Positions 37,481 to 51,441 of a DNA stretch of 64,000 bases are shown here, in pieces. The DNA comes from Cyanoderma ruficeps. Its lineage: Eukaryota > Chordata > Aves > Passeriformes > Timaliidae. The stretch is taken from assembly GCA_008694505.1 (NCBI GenBank), contig VZDJ01001050.1, positions 456,045 through 520,044 on the forward strand, read 5' to 3'. Each line of letters begins with the position of its first letter. Position 1 is the stretch's first letter. The notes beneath the pieces are model-generated. The model did not search any database, was not told the DNA's origin, and saw only the letters and a list, made by a program, of their open reading frames with translations. A program made the position numbers and the translations under genes.

Positions 37481-37930
37481 TAGAATCATAGATTCAATTA
37501 GGTTGGAAAAGACCTCAAATATCACCATCAAGTCCAAACCAGTTAATCCAGCCCTGCCAAGTCCACCACTAAGCCATGCCTCTAAGTGCCACATCCACAT
37601 GATTTTTGAACACTTCTGGGGATGGTGATTCAACCCAGGCAGACTTTTTCAATGCCCAATCATCCTTTCTGTGAAAAGGTTTTTCCTAATATCCAATCCA
37701 AACCTCCTCTGGTGTAACTTGAGGCTGTTTCCTCCTGCCCTGTCACTGGTTGCCTGGGAGGAGAGGCTGATCCTCACCTCACCAGACTCTCCTTTCAGGC
37801 AGTTGCAGGGAACAATAAGGCTTTCCCTGAGCCTCCTTTTCTCCAGGCTAAACACTCCCAGCTCCCTCAGCACTTCTCACAGGGCTTGGGCTACAGATCC
37901 TTCACCAGTTTCATTGCCCTTATTTTCCCC
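37481..37930 (-). mobile_element. CR1 LINE 3' fragment
   Basis: The plus strand opens with TAGAATCATAGATTCAATTA, then GGTTGGAAAAGACCT, the reverse complement of the CR1 3' end. It continues through CTTCCTCCTGCCCTGTCACT-like and TTTTCTCCAGGCTAAACA blocks to TTCATTGCCCT. The copy is 5'-truncated, about 450 bases long, and in the same orientation as the host gene. The tail and body align without an obvious break. Confidence 0.94.
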
Positions 37931-39268
37931 TGAATTATTCAGAATAAATAACATGGGATTGCCACATGCAACACACAGCATATGTCTGTACAGATATGCA
38001 ACTTCAACATTACCACTTGTGCCATGAACAAAGTTTACCAGCTTTTAAATAGAAGTCATTGCCTGATCATTAATAAATCAATTGTGTTTTAAATTTACTG
38101 TGTGGCTTTGTTAAAAGCATTCAAAGAGGTGGAATTTGAAAGAAATATTTCGCACAGGAGTTAAGATACAGATAAATTCTTCCAAAATAAGGAATTCTTA
38201 TAAAATGAGGTATTCTCAAGCAGCTATACAATAGAAAAAAAAAATTCCCCTATCCTTTAAGAACTACAGGATACTTTGCATTATCATGCTAGAATCATTA
38301 CCAGAGAAGTACACTGACTTCCTGTCAGTAAATATAATTTATTTATGAACAGTTTTTTTTGCATTGCTGTATCTCAGCATTGTTCTAGGCTGTTTAATAA
38401 ACTTCCTGAGCCATTCATAAATACACAGAAAAATGTCAGAGCATTTTATTTCTATAAATTAGCTGAAAACAACAACAATAAATACAGGCTAAGAAAACAG
38501 CCAACAAAAACCCTCTACGGTATTCCTTTCAAGAAATAATGAACTCTTTACCATCACAAAGCATAGGATCTCAATATATTCCTGTACTTATCCTTTTCCA
38601 CATTTTGTCCTCCAGATTAATGTTCTTTTTGGCTTATGAGAAGGTTTCTTTTAAGCTGGTTCAGCTGGATTTATAGTTTAAAAAAAATCTTAAAATGACT
38701 GCCTTCAAATCCAAGGGACAGTTCTGTAAATGAAAAAAATTAAATACAGAACTTCATCTAAGTGTTTCCAAAGAAACACACCAGAAGTCAGTAGTCCTGA
38801 CAAAATGTAATATTGGGAGCCATCCTTCTATCACAGATAGATTTAGACATAGGCTCTCATTGGCTTTCTGACATGTACAAATGCCAAAGAGAAAGGAACA
38901 GAGTAGTCACATCTGCCACAAGTCAAAAGAAAACCCAACTATCATGTTTTAGCGTAAACATAATGTAGTCCACGCTCACCTTCCACATGCTCAGATACCG
39001 TATACCTTAGAGAAGGTTTTCTGCAAGTACAGAAATTACTGATCTAACTTGAAAGTATGAACCAAAATGACTGACATGATTATGTCCAATTTCAGCAAAG
39101 AAGTAATGGTTATTACATAATTTAATATGCCAGATGTACCACTATTATCATCTGATTAGTCATTTTGCTCACACTGTCATGTGAGATACAAACATGCAGC
39201 ATGTAACTGGCCTATGCAGTGCATGAGAATATTCTGTGCTGATCACAAGAAGCTCTCCTGGGATCAGA

Positions 39269-39269
39269 T

Positions 39270-39325
<56 letters not shown>
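39269..39325. repeat. (TCTA)n microsatellite ending in N
   Basis: About 14 uninterrupted TCTA units, then N at 39326. Likely length-polymorphic. Confidence 0.97.
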
Positions 39326-40359
39326 NTTTACAAATTACCAAAAATGAAAGGCAAACTCTAGTGGAAGACTCTGGACCACATGCAAGATTTTCACCTCTGT
39401 GATTCTTTGCATTAGACACCAATTTGACCAGGCCAAAAGAGAAGTGGTACTGACAGCTCTTGGACAGCACCACCCTAAACTGCCAGGGTCCCCTTCATTT
39501 CTCTTGGGGGAAAGGCTGCCATGCCCAATGGGCCCTCACATAATGTGAAATGCCCCACTGGACCTAGCTCTTCCCCATATTCTTCCTCCCTTCCTGTCTG
39601 GAATTTCCCAGTTGTTTTGCTTAGCACACATAACTTTACTAAATGTCATGGTCCACATGCATCACCACCCTGCCCCCTGCCCTCCAAGACTGTTTCTGGG
39701 GACTAGAGCAAATGCCCTACCGTCCTCCCTCTGAGCAGTCAAGGCCAACCATGCACAGGCTCGAGGCCAGGAGACCCCATGTCCCTGCTACCTCAACAGA
39801 GCAAGAATAGAACATCCTCATACTGGCTTCCCTGAGAAGCAGGTGCCACCAGATCCTTAAAGAGGAGGACAGTTTTTACATTAACCTCCTCCTGCCATTT
39901 GAAAGCTAATGTAATACTTACACTCAATACAGAGGTCATTGCCTGTCAAAATACCTCACGTCACACTTCTGTCAGTGCAGCTTGATGTGCACACCTGTAA
40001 CAATACAGGCACAAGTGAACTAACTGCTAACTTCTTGTTAGCTGTGTATTAGTGTGGAGGAACTCCCACATTTACCAGAAATCCAGACATATGAGCAACA
40101 TACAAAACAAGTCATTTACGTAAGTTGTTCTTTTTTGATCAGAAGATGGCTTCAATATTGAGTAAGTGGATCTAAGATGCTGTAAAATTATTAAGATCTA
40201 AGATGCTGTTGCCTGGATACAATTTTTCCCTGTTTCATTCCCAAGCAACTTGATAAAAAATCTAGGTTAGCTTTGTTCAAGTTGTCCAACTGAAAAGTAA
40301 AAATTCCTTAACATTCAGAGATATAATGCAGCAGTTGCCTTAACTTGAAGATATGTATT

Positions 40360-40620
40360 CTTTGATTTGATAAATAGGTATATAAAATTTTAATTAAATA
40401 TATTTTAAATTTACAATATTATGTAAGTTTATAATCGTATGTAACCATAATTAATGTATCTTTAATAATAAATTGTATTTCTAATGAGTTATTTTCAATC
40501 TAAAATTTTATCTGAAACATTGTATCTATAGTTATTGTTAAAATACTGTCTAGGTAAGTATATTTTAGAGACATAAAAACATAAACTAAACCACATGAAT
40601 AAAATTATTTTAAAATTAAG
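40360..40620. other. Very AT-rich block
   Basis: Dense in AAATTT, ATTAAT and TAATAAT words with hardly any G or C. Such DNA is often nuclear-matrix attachment or nucleosome-poor sequence, but nothing here proves that. Confidence 0.35.
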
Positions 40621-41462
40621 GAAGGTTTTATAGATGCATTCAAAAATACAAGAAATGATGCAATTAGACTGTCTAAATAACTTTAATATAGCTTCTAATA
40701 TGTTCGCTGCAAATATCACTAAAGTGTATAAACTTCTACAAGTTTTTGCAGTTTCATTATCATTTTCTCATTCACTACATAGAATGAGCAGCATTAATTT
40801 AAAAAACCCATGGATCTCACTTTGTTTCAGCTCTACTGTACAGAATTGTGTTACAACAAAACCATAACCTGCATAAAGATTAAATTCTTCATAACATCAT
40901 TTCCCACCATATTAATTATTACCTGAGAGCTAAAAAAAGTTTGAATTTGATAAAAACTCTGTAGAAAACCCAATGTTTTTAATGTTAGTTAAATACAGTT
41001 CTGAAATCCTTTTAATCTGGTATTTATAGATTGACAAGCATGCATGATCATAAACACCTTTGTTGTTATGTACAATGCTTAAACCCTACTCACAGAATTT
41101 GGCTTTTTGCAGTACAGTTAGCAACAGGGGCTTCAGAGTTTCACTCAGACACTTCTAACTGCATTGCTGAATACTGATGGTGCTCAAGAGACCACCACTC
41201 ATCTAAATATTGCCTTGGTGAGTCCCATGTGTTCTCAGGGAAAACACGTCTTCAGAAAATGTGTTGTATTTTAATTCTGAAATACTTAAAGGTAGGTATT
41301 GCAAGACATCTCAATTATTCCAACTCACTGCAGTGAGATTTGTGCAGCTAAAGATCAACTCAGATGAGTTAACTCAGATGGGGTTAAAAAAATGTGCATT
41401 TTTCAAATAAGTTTAAAAAAGAATCTATTTACTTGTTTTACAAATTCACCACTGCTAAGCAC

Positions 41463-41600
41463 AAAGGATGATGAAGAGCAGAAAAGAGAGAAACAGAAAA
41501 AAAGAAAAACAGAGAAATAAGAAAAAGTAAGGGAGGAAATAAAGAAAAGTAAGAAGAATGTGAGAAGAAAACTGAAAATAGAATGAAATAAAAAGAATAA
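41463..41600. repeat. Polypurine (GA/A-rich) tract
   Basis: About 140 bases that are nearly all A and G on the plus strand (words such as AGAGAAACAGAAAAAAAG). The SH3GL2 pre-mRNA therefore has a long pyrimidine tract here. Open frames across it on the minus strand are low-complexity Phe/Leu/Ser and not genes. Confidence 0.85.
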
Positions 41601-44600
41601 TCCACAAAACATGCCCTTTTTAGTAGACCTTGCTTGCACAACAGTGTCTTTATCTGCTGTTTGATGGAACAAGCACAGAGCAGAGACAACTAATTTCTCG
41701 AATTGTAGCTTGCGGCTAATTTGTTGCATGACCTAGAAAAAGTAGTCTTTAATGAAGTCATAAGTAATTTTACCATACACAGTAACATTTCATCCAGTCA
41801 CATGCAGTATACGTCCAGCAACACACCACAGACCTTGTACTGCACCCCCAAGAGTGAGGGTTGTCATGGCTACTGCTACTTCAAAAGTCTTGACTTCTTA
41901 TGACTAACATCTTATGTTTAAAAATAGCATTATGACAAAATATAAAAGATAAAAAGTACATCTTTGGTGTTGCGAAAACAGTAAAAATATGGCTCTTTTT
42001 GTTTAATCTAACCATTTACAGTCACACAATATAAAAGAAAAAACTTACTCAGATTCTTTTTGCATACATCTAACAAAAGCACTCCTTAATGTCCTTAAAA
42101 AGACACAATTTCTAAAATCATGATGGAACACAGGGCAATTAATGTACATTTTTAATAAGATGCCCTCCAAATTGAAAATTATCCCAATTAAAATAATTGG
42201 TACTGAATGATCTAGTTGTGGTAACAATATGTTACACATTCATCTGATTGATTTTTTTTAATGCAATGCTGAGACTTTATGAGTCTGTTAAAATCTTGCT
42301 TAATTAAGAGCCACAAAATCTAAACTAAAAATAAAGATAAAAAAATAAAAAAAGGAAAAAATACTTTCCAAGTACGTTGCTTTCACTTCATAGAATGGGA
42401 GTATTTTATTCTATTTTTGGCATGAGGACTCAGCTCTGCTTACGCAAGATGAGTCATGGGGATGTCTCCCTGATGGAACTGCCAATTTTGGAGCCTTCAT
42501 TATCTTTTAATGGAATACGTAAAAGCTCGCTACGCACTACAGCATGGAGGTACATTACTGTATCCTAGGTCTTGACCCTAATTTACCTTCAACTCTTTTC
42601 AATGCACATTTCTTCCTCTTAAAAATATTATTAAGGTAGCTACAGTCAGTAAAAAGAGGGTTTAGAATGTAAGAGTTCAATTCCCAACCAAAGTTCTGTG
42701 AGCCTGTGATATCAATTTAAGTTGTACTATTTCTGCATCGGTTGAACTCTGATGGAGTCTCAGCTGGAGAGAACATAAACCCACTTTTTTGGTTAGGCTG
42801 GTTACTATTTATGCTATTTTATTCTTGTTCCTTGCTGAAACTTTCCTTTGCCGTACCGGCTGAAGGTATTTTCTGCAGAACAACGAGTAAGAGCTGTGCA
42901 AAAGCATTTCTGTGAGTTTTGAGGGGCTATCTTTGCGTATTAAAGGAAAGGTCAAGGCCTTTCTTCTCTTCTTCCTGGTCTGCAGTGTGTTCCAAACCAA
43001 CATCAGGACTATCTAGCTGTAAGAAGAGCCAGGCTACCATATGTGGCTGGAGTATTTATTACATTTAATGGAATTTTAAACTAACTGAGTTACAATTATC
43101 TAAACCAAACCAAAACAAGCCTTTCTTAAAAGAGTATGTTCCAAAAATATTGTGGATCTGTGACTATAAATATATATAATATGCAGTAAGTATATAAAAA
43201 TAATTATTATTTGAAAGATGTACAGCACAAAACTACTGATCTTTGAAATATATTAGGATATTATGGCTGCTAGACATCTGCAGTAACCATTATCTTTTTT
43301 AGAGAGAGATTTAACATTGACGTGCAGAAAGCCAGAGAGATACTATTCAAAAAAGAAGATGGACATTTTGAGGTGAAAACAAATCACTTGGGGTCATGAT
43401 TTTTGTTAAATTTGGTAGATGCATGTTGGACTTTACAGGAAGGTCTACCAAAACCATCTAACTTCAGCATTAAAGGGCTGAAAAACAAGCTACACTTCTG
43501 AATATGATTGATATGATTCATGCAATGATTAACCTGATAGTGCAGTATGCTTGTTTGTACTAGTTGCTTTTTTAAGCTGTGGAGGCTCGACACTATTCCA
43601 TGCAGAAGCTATGCTTCCTTTCTTGTTCTGTTTTCTTCTGGTTTAGGGTACAGTGCCCCAAAGCATAGGAAAAAGAGATATGCTAAATAAAGGTGCAGCA
43701 AAGCTCTATTTCTTCATTGGTTTAAGACTCTCAGCATCTTACACCTCAATAAATTTAAATACTTACACATTTTAATTTCTGATCAGGATGTTGCAGTTAC
43801 TAACTGCATCAAAAGTGCAACCAGTTCAGCATGCATCTAGCTTCAGATTGATCAGCTTTAATAAAATGCTCCTGATACAAACAGCAAATGAGAATCCTAA
43901 GAGCTAACTTCAACTGCCACTCTTGACTTTGGATGAAGGCAAAGGGTACAAAGCAAAGCTGATTTTGACCTCTAATGTTCTCACAACTTCAACAGCATTG
44001 TGCCAATTTCATTCATTATCTTAAATGATCATTTGGTGTCTGCCCTTTACATCAGTGCAAAATATCTTTAGATACTACTGAAAGACTATAACAGTGAGCT
44101 TAAGCATTACTTTGTAAGAATATAGAGCACAGGAAGTGAGTGATAGATCACAGGAGGAAGAAGACAGCAGAGAATGTGGGTCCACACACCCCATAGGAAT
44201 ACTCAGATACAGAACTCAGGCCTCCAAATACTGTTTTTGCCTTTACTGCAGTTATCCTTGGAAACTGCAGGGTGACCAGGAAGCTCCATCTGGTCCTAGT
44301 GAGAGTAACTGCATTGCAATGTCCCATTAGACTGTCTGGCTTGGGTGCTACTGTAAAGTGCAATACAAGTTACCAGGTCCCAAATTTTACTGCAGCAGTT
44401 AAATCTTAGTTGCTTTTTAAATCTGCTAAGAACATATCAACATAGAGACACTGTCATTCTCAGGATACTATCAGAACAAATATGACCAAGGTACCCAAAA
44501 CCACACCCACATCTTTGGGACACAAACTAACCTAGATACCTGCCACATAACATATAAGAGGACCCTAATTGCATCCTAATTAGCTGTGAATGTCCTGACA

Positions 44601-47600
44601 TGGCTGCACCATCAACAAAATAGTTTTTCTTTTCAGATGTAACTAACCTGGACAAAAATGTGCCCGTTCATACTGGCCATTTTTTACTGGTGGTAAAAGC
44701 TGTGGGCAGATCTGCACTTGCTCCATGAAATATGCATTTTCTTGCTATATACACAACTACATTATCTTCTATTAAAAATGTCAAGAATTCAACTTAAGCA
44801 AACTGACTCAGAAAGAGATCATTTTGGCCATGGTCCCCTTCCTCATAAAAGGAAAAATCCCACCACAAAGCAGAGTGGTGCAAGAGCTGGAACTCACAGC
44901 CAGGAGCAAAATCTACAACATGCAGCCCAGGCAAACTGCTGTCCTCCCCATTTAAATCCAGAGTCAACTTCAAGGATGCTGACTGCTGTTCAGCTGGGTT
45001 TTCAGACAGTCAGCCATTTGAAATACATATTAAAACATGTCCTGACCATCTAGGTAAGCCATCTGCAGTCTGCAGGTGTAGGGCACTGTGCTTTGCAGCA
45101 GTAGAAAGACTTTGCACTCACACTGGTGTGGTATAGGTCCCAAGGATGTCTTGCACAAAGGAAATCGGATGTCATCACCTCCTCTCTGAAGGATGAATTT
45201 CCAAATACCTATTCCACAGTTATTCTTTCTTAATGGCTCCATATGGAAATAAGCCATTCATGATAGTAGCCAGCCATAATGGAAGCCAGTGTTTGAAGTA
45301 CAAATGTCATTAATTTACAATATATAATACAACACCATAACAGTAGATATTCTTTCCATATCTATGCATTTGCATTTAAAAGATGATATAGAACGTGTTT
45401 TTCAAATTTCCCATTAAATTTCCTTTTATTCTGGAGTAACACACTCAAAATACAATGCAATACAGGAAAAAACAAACACTCTAAGGACACAAGGTATAAC
45501 AGCAAGATGTGAAAAAGCACTACTTACTAGTCTTCCATGTTTTTCAGAAGATAGGTATTTTAATTTTTCCTTGAAAAGAAACAGAGGAAATCTTTCTGCT
45601 AAAGACAGATCCAAGAGAAACAGAATACTTATCAAGACTCCCTGTCTGCATAATATTATCTTCATACCATGCTCTCCTGTGATATTGCATGTGAAAAAAT
45701 TACTCAACTGACTTGTTTTGGAATATTTGGTCTCTCTGAAAAACAAGTAAACATTTACTTTCTGGCCATAGGTGCTAATACTTTCCAGTGATCTAAAGAA
45801 ACCTAGACACAGTCTCTAATTACACAGCATTGTGTCTTCATGATAAGGCAATTCCTATGATCATAGTCCGTCATTGCCATCCCCAAGTGGCACAGTCTGT
45901 AAGCGGGGTGGACATTACTCATGTTCAATTTCAAAACAGACTGATTTCTTAATGAGTTTTCAGTGCCACCTAATAGTTAATTTCAAACTCACTGATCCAG
46001 TTCACAATCATAAAGGAAAAACCAGAGAAAAGAGAGTGGTCCTTCTGTTACTTGTTGAATGGTTATTTTTAGAAAGTTTTAAGGTAGAAACTAGCTTATG
46101 AAATTGTAAATATTACAAAGAATCATCAAAGTTGGGCACATTTTATTGCTTCTGTTTGTTATGGATGATACATGAATAATCAAATGTAAGGTCAGGCACT
46201 TGCAGGTTCTATTTTTAATGCAGGTAGGGAGATAACTGAATGTCAAAAACCATTCATTGCTCTGGTTCTGTCAGGGATATAAGTCTCACAAAGTAAAATT
46301 TCCTTCTTGCAATAAACTTCTTAGGATTATATTCACTGGGTGATTAAAGGAAATAAATGTGAAAACTATTGCAGAATTTAATTAGCATCTTGATGTTCTT
46401 AACACAAGCTGTTCACTTACACGCAACGTCTGTTTATTTGGAAAGGAACGAGTACGTTTGGGCATTTTACCAGGGATTTTGACTAATACAGATGTAAGTA
46501 GCTGCGAGATAATCACACCTCCACTTGTATTCTTATGTCTGTCCCTGAATTCCTCTGAAGACAGATTTTATCGGGCCCACAGTGGTCTTTAAATAAAACT
46601 TCTGTTAGAGTGATCCTGTCTGGTGCTAAGTTTATGTAACTTAACTGAAACAGTGATAAATGTGCAGGTGTCTCTGTGATCATGACATCAGTATCAGAAT
46701 GGAAAAGCTTAATTTTTTTTATCAAAACCAGAAATTAGTAAGAGTCATTCTTTCTTCAAATAAAATCTCTTTAAACAGAAGGTTGGAACATTATTAGCAA
46801 CATCAATCTCTCCGTTAATGTCTTCTCAAGTCCAAGAGGGTAAAATTAAGATTTTAGTAATCTTTATGTCATTAACCTGTTCTGCTTTTTAACTCCACAG
46901 ATGAAATTGTAAGAGCAATAGCTATATAAGAAGCACCTTCTCTGCCTGCACTTAAGCAACAATGATATATCTTTTCTAAGCAAACCATGTTTATTAGGGT
47001 TTTCTACAGACACAGAAACTGATCTCGTAATGCTGCATCCAAACTCCTATGAGAGCTCTGCATGACCCATTTTCCCACTGAAAGCATTAAAAAATAGCTT
47101 TTGATTTTACTCCTTTAAAATGCACATCCTATATAAATGATACTTGCACAGTGGAGCCAAGGAAATTGCCTATAGCATTGCCTCAGTTTTCTCATTTTTG
47201 AAAAGAGATAAAAATCTTTTAGCCACCATCACAGGAGGCAGTAAGAAAAAAGTGCTATTGCTCTATAAAAGAGTATTTGTTCAATTAAATCTCCTAGTGT
47301 CCATTGATGCCATTTTCTCCACGTTTCTCCTCATTTTTTAAAAACAACCTTTACAAAAATGATTGCACATGATTTCTAGAACTTTGCATCCACAAATACC
47401 CACAGAAGCAGTGGAAAATACAGGGAACTGCTTCATATAAAGCAAAATATGAGTGAAGTTAAGACTCAGCAGAGCCTGTGTTCCACACTTTCCTGTCAAA
47501 AAAAGAGGAAAAGTGGTTGAGTTCTACTACGGAGGCTTTGCTACACCAGAATGATAAAAGAGCACAGGAAAGATACATGAATTCCTTGCTTGACTGTTTG

Positions 47601-50600
47601 ACAGACAGGGGATATTTTTGGTCACAGGATCTGGACACACTAATGCATATTCCATAAACTGACTTCCCTCCTCTGTCCCACTGTCCTGCTCCTATACTGC
47701 AGTAGATGTCTCCAGATGCGTGACCCAATTGCTCTGAATGCACAGGATTAACTGTAACCAGATGGCCTAGGACACAGTCAGCATTTAAATATTCTTGTGA
47801 GGAAGCCAAAACATTACACGTCCTTCCCCCCACCCCAATCCTCCTTTTCTTACAGCACTTACTACTAAAACCTGCTTGCTTTACCTCTACAGATGCCAGC
47901 AGGCCCTATTGTCCTGTGGAATGAATTGTTTATGATGTTTTGCTGAAAAGGAAAAATGTTTTGATTCACTCATCTGGAGACCACTTGAAGCTCTACTAAC
48001 ACCCACATACACCAGACTAAGCTCAATTTTCAAACTGTAATTTTTTGTTTGTTCTTCCTGTGTTTCACCTTCCACCTGCAGAACAGCTTTCTGTTCCATC
48101 TGCAACTTTCAGAAAACCTCAAAGAATATTTAAGGGAAGGGAGTGCAGGAAAACATTTTCAGTAACTGTGCACATCTGTGATTTATGTTAGGTTTTTAAT
48201 TGTAACACTAACCCTTAAGTCTTTTGCAGAGTCTTGGTTAGCGTTGAATTAAAATTTGGTGTAACAAAAATTATGTGGCAGTAAAACAACTTAAGCAAGA
48301 GTTGTTACAATGTTGACTCATTGCACCACTCTCAGTTCATAGACAAATCTTCCAAATGCAATATGGAGAAACCAGGCAGGAGAAGATCACATCTCACAGC
48401 CATGTTCCCAGTCACTCAAAAGATCACTTGTTTGTTTGTACGATCTGATTCAGAAATAAGGTATAAGACTGCCATTTTGGTTACTGAAAGACAGCTAAGA
48501 AAAACAGGAGGCACAGACGATGAACATTACTAGTCTTAAGAAGAATTCTCCCATTTTCTAAATGTTTTAGGTCCTGGTAAGGGAAGTGGTACAATGAATC
48601 CACCACAAAAAGAGACCTGACAGTCCCGAGGTGAGTATGAGACCAAATCTTCTTACTGCATGGAAGGCATGAAGCATTGACTGATTCAGACAGATAAGAG
48701 TCAAGTTTTTTAATTCGTGTTCTTCTGAATTATAAGCAAGGTCCTCAGCTACCAAATTGCCTAAAGCTTAGAATTCAGCTGGTTGTTTGTAGAAACAGAA
48801 CCAAAGCCACTGACAGACTGTAGTCACAAAACTAAAGACTAGGTGACGTGAGGTTTTAAAAGCCAATAAAGTTTTGCGGGCATTTAGGCCCAGGAATAAG
48901 CAGAATATGATTCTTCAGGATCTAAAGTTTGGAATGGAATTTGAGGGACAGATTTCAGCTACATCTGCTTTCAGGTCCAGTTGTAAGGGCAAAAGGCCTT
49001 CAAAACAGAACATTACTGTACGTCTGTATGTACTAGAGAAAAGAATCTGTCTGAATTTATCTAAATAAGCCTGACACTTTTAAGAAAAATCACTGCATTT
49101 AGGATGCCAAAAAAATCCAAACTATAAAAGACCATTTTAGCTACCTTACGAAGTAAAACTACAACTGTGCTGTAAGCATCTCCTAACACTGATATGCAGC
49201 ATCTTCACAAAACTTAGTCAAGAAGTCATATGGACAATTTCTTTTCCTCCTTGCACTCAGAGAATGGTAAACCTGTGCAGGAATAAAACTATAAGTTAAG
49301 CAGTTATCCCTGATGTGCTCCAAATGAAAAATAACAGATGGCTCTTTCATTACTGATCTTTGTGCTCACCAACGCCTGAGCACAAGCTCTTCAGAGTAAG
49401 ACTGACTTTACTCCAAGAAGTGTCCAAACCTCAACTGTCAGGCAACTGTGGCTGACATCTTCTGACTGGAGGAAGCAAAAGTGACATGATTTTACCCAAA
49501 AGAAGTGATGACCTATTGTCTAAGAGCAGTGCAAATTGCATCTGAACAGACAAGGAAAAATTGCATGGGACCCAGCCCACTGGCTGAGACAGATTTTTTT
49601 TCTGTTCTTATTCCTCAATACCAAAACATACAGAGTATCTATTACTTCAGGTCCCATTGTATTTGTATTATAAACCATTGTGTATTATCAAATTTCTATG
49701 AAATCCTATATTTTTAGTCAAACCTTATGCTTAAGAGGACAGTTTGTTCCTACAAGCAGTTTGAAAGCAGAATTTTTACCATCTGAGAAAGAATTATAAG
49801 CATTTATCCCTTGAAATGAAAAAATACAACAATTTAAGAAGATTCATTGCTATAAGGCCATGACAATGTATGTTCTAGTGAGAAATTCAGACTGAAGACA
49901 TGGTATTATAAGCAGATGAGTGTCAGATACAGGGATAACTAGGTGAGACAACTTATTTTAAGTAACCCAAAGGTAAGCATAATCAGAATGACTCATTACA
50001 AGCCTAAGAACAGATCTATATGCATCCCAGCTAGCAGCTGTTGTCTGCTTAATATAGCAGCTAACAAAAAATCTTAAAGCTTTTAGAAAGACAAAACTTG
50101 TTAGTTTGTAGTGAGATGATGATTTACTATGGGTTCCAACATTTTTATTCAGCTTATTTTGTATTTGTTGAAATACTGTCATCAGCCAAGCAATAAACTC
50201 CATATCACTTTCTCCATAGCATATTTTGATTTTGCTGGATAAAACTTTGTATCAAAACCACACTTTGTTTTAGTAAAAAAAAAATTTAAAAAATTATTAC
50301 ATCATAACAAGTGATGTGCCCTCTGACATAACTTTTAAGTATCATAAGTCATGTTCCCTCCTAACACAGTAGATACGACAAAATGTTTCTTATTGTAGAG
50401 CACAGAGATCTGTTCTGGAGTATCCATAATGTTTCGAACTTTTTCCTCCTTTTTTTCTAATTCAAAATAAGCATTTGCCAAAGTCTCTAAATGATAGAAA
50501 GTCTGGATCTCAAAGGAGCCTAGAAAAGACTGCATCAGATGATACCAAGATGTTTTGCATCTGTAAACTTCACACCACTGCAGTAAAAAGTAAAAGTGTC

Positions 50601-51410
50601 TATTTTTCCCTTGCTTTTCAGTTATGATTTGTGTCTGAACAAAAAGCCCAAGAAAAAGACCATGTCTTAATTGCCTCTTTAAAAAAAAAACAAAAAACCA
50701 ACACCAAAATGGAAACAAAGCCAACAACAGCAAAAACCTATAAAATTTAAAAATTATGGATACAAAGCCCAAAATGGTTCGTCTGTAGTTCTCAGGAGCT
50801 ACAAGGAGGCTCAAGATGGGTACACTTAGTTGTATAAACAATTAAAATTACTTATCTAGCAGATACACATTGCTGCATTACTCATGTTTTCACAGTATCA
50901 TCACATTATGTTATATAATGAGAAATTTCTTTAGTATTACTTCTGCCTATATTTTTCTTTGCAGAAAATGGTAAAGTTCTCATTTTAGAGGTACAGTGGA
51001 TGACCCCTAGGTATCAGTGCAAAGAGGATTCAAGATGAATTATCATCGTCCCACTAATTTGCCAAGTGGGAAAGTGGGATAAAAGATGGATGATTTGGTT
51101 TGCTCTTGGATATAAAATCAGCAGCATGCCATTAATAGATTCCAATACTGAGTGCTGAAAAGTTTTGCCCTTTAGCTGGGGTTCTTTGTTACCTATGTCT
51201 GACTAAAGGGACAGATAGAGGTAGCTCATGGCAAATTTCAAATCTCTTTATTTGAGCAATTTAAATAATTCTACACCCATCAAAATACCCAGGTTCCAAC
51301 AATCAAACGTTTCGAAGTACTAGAATACACTTGATCTAAGTATGGGAATGCAAATGTGACAGATGTACACATTGACTCTGTGACTTTTGTGGGTAAATCC
51401 AAAGCTGCCA

Positions 51411-51441
51411 TGTTAAAAAAANNNAAAAAAAAAAAAAAAAA
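51411..51441. other. Poly-A run with unresolved bases
   Basis: An A homopolymer interrupted by NNN at 51422-51424, probably an unresolved homopolymer length. No TE body could be assigned directly before it. Confidence 0.85.

Noticed and set aside
41403..41729. Minus-strand frame of 108 codons rich in Phe, Leu and Ser
   Set aside because: It is the complement of a polypurine tract; low complexity explains it.
50335..50841. Minus-strand open frame of 168 codons, the longest in the window
   Set aside because: No recognisable family. The first third is Phe/Leu-rich because it reads through an A-rich low-complexity stretch on the plus strand, there is no homologous motif, and splice or start signals are unremarkable. 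Frames of this length can occur by chance in 64 kb.
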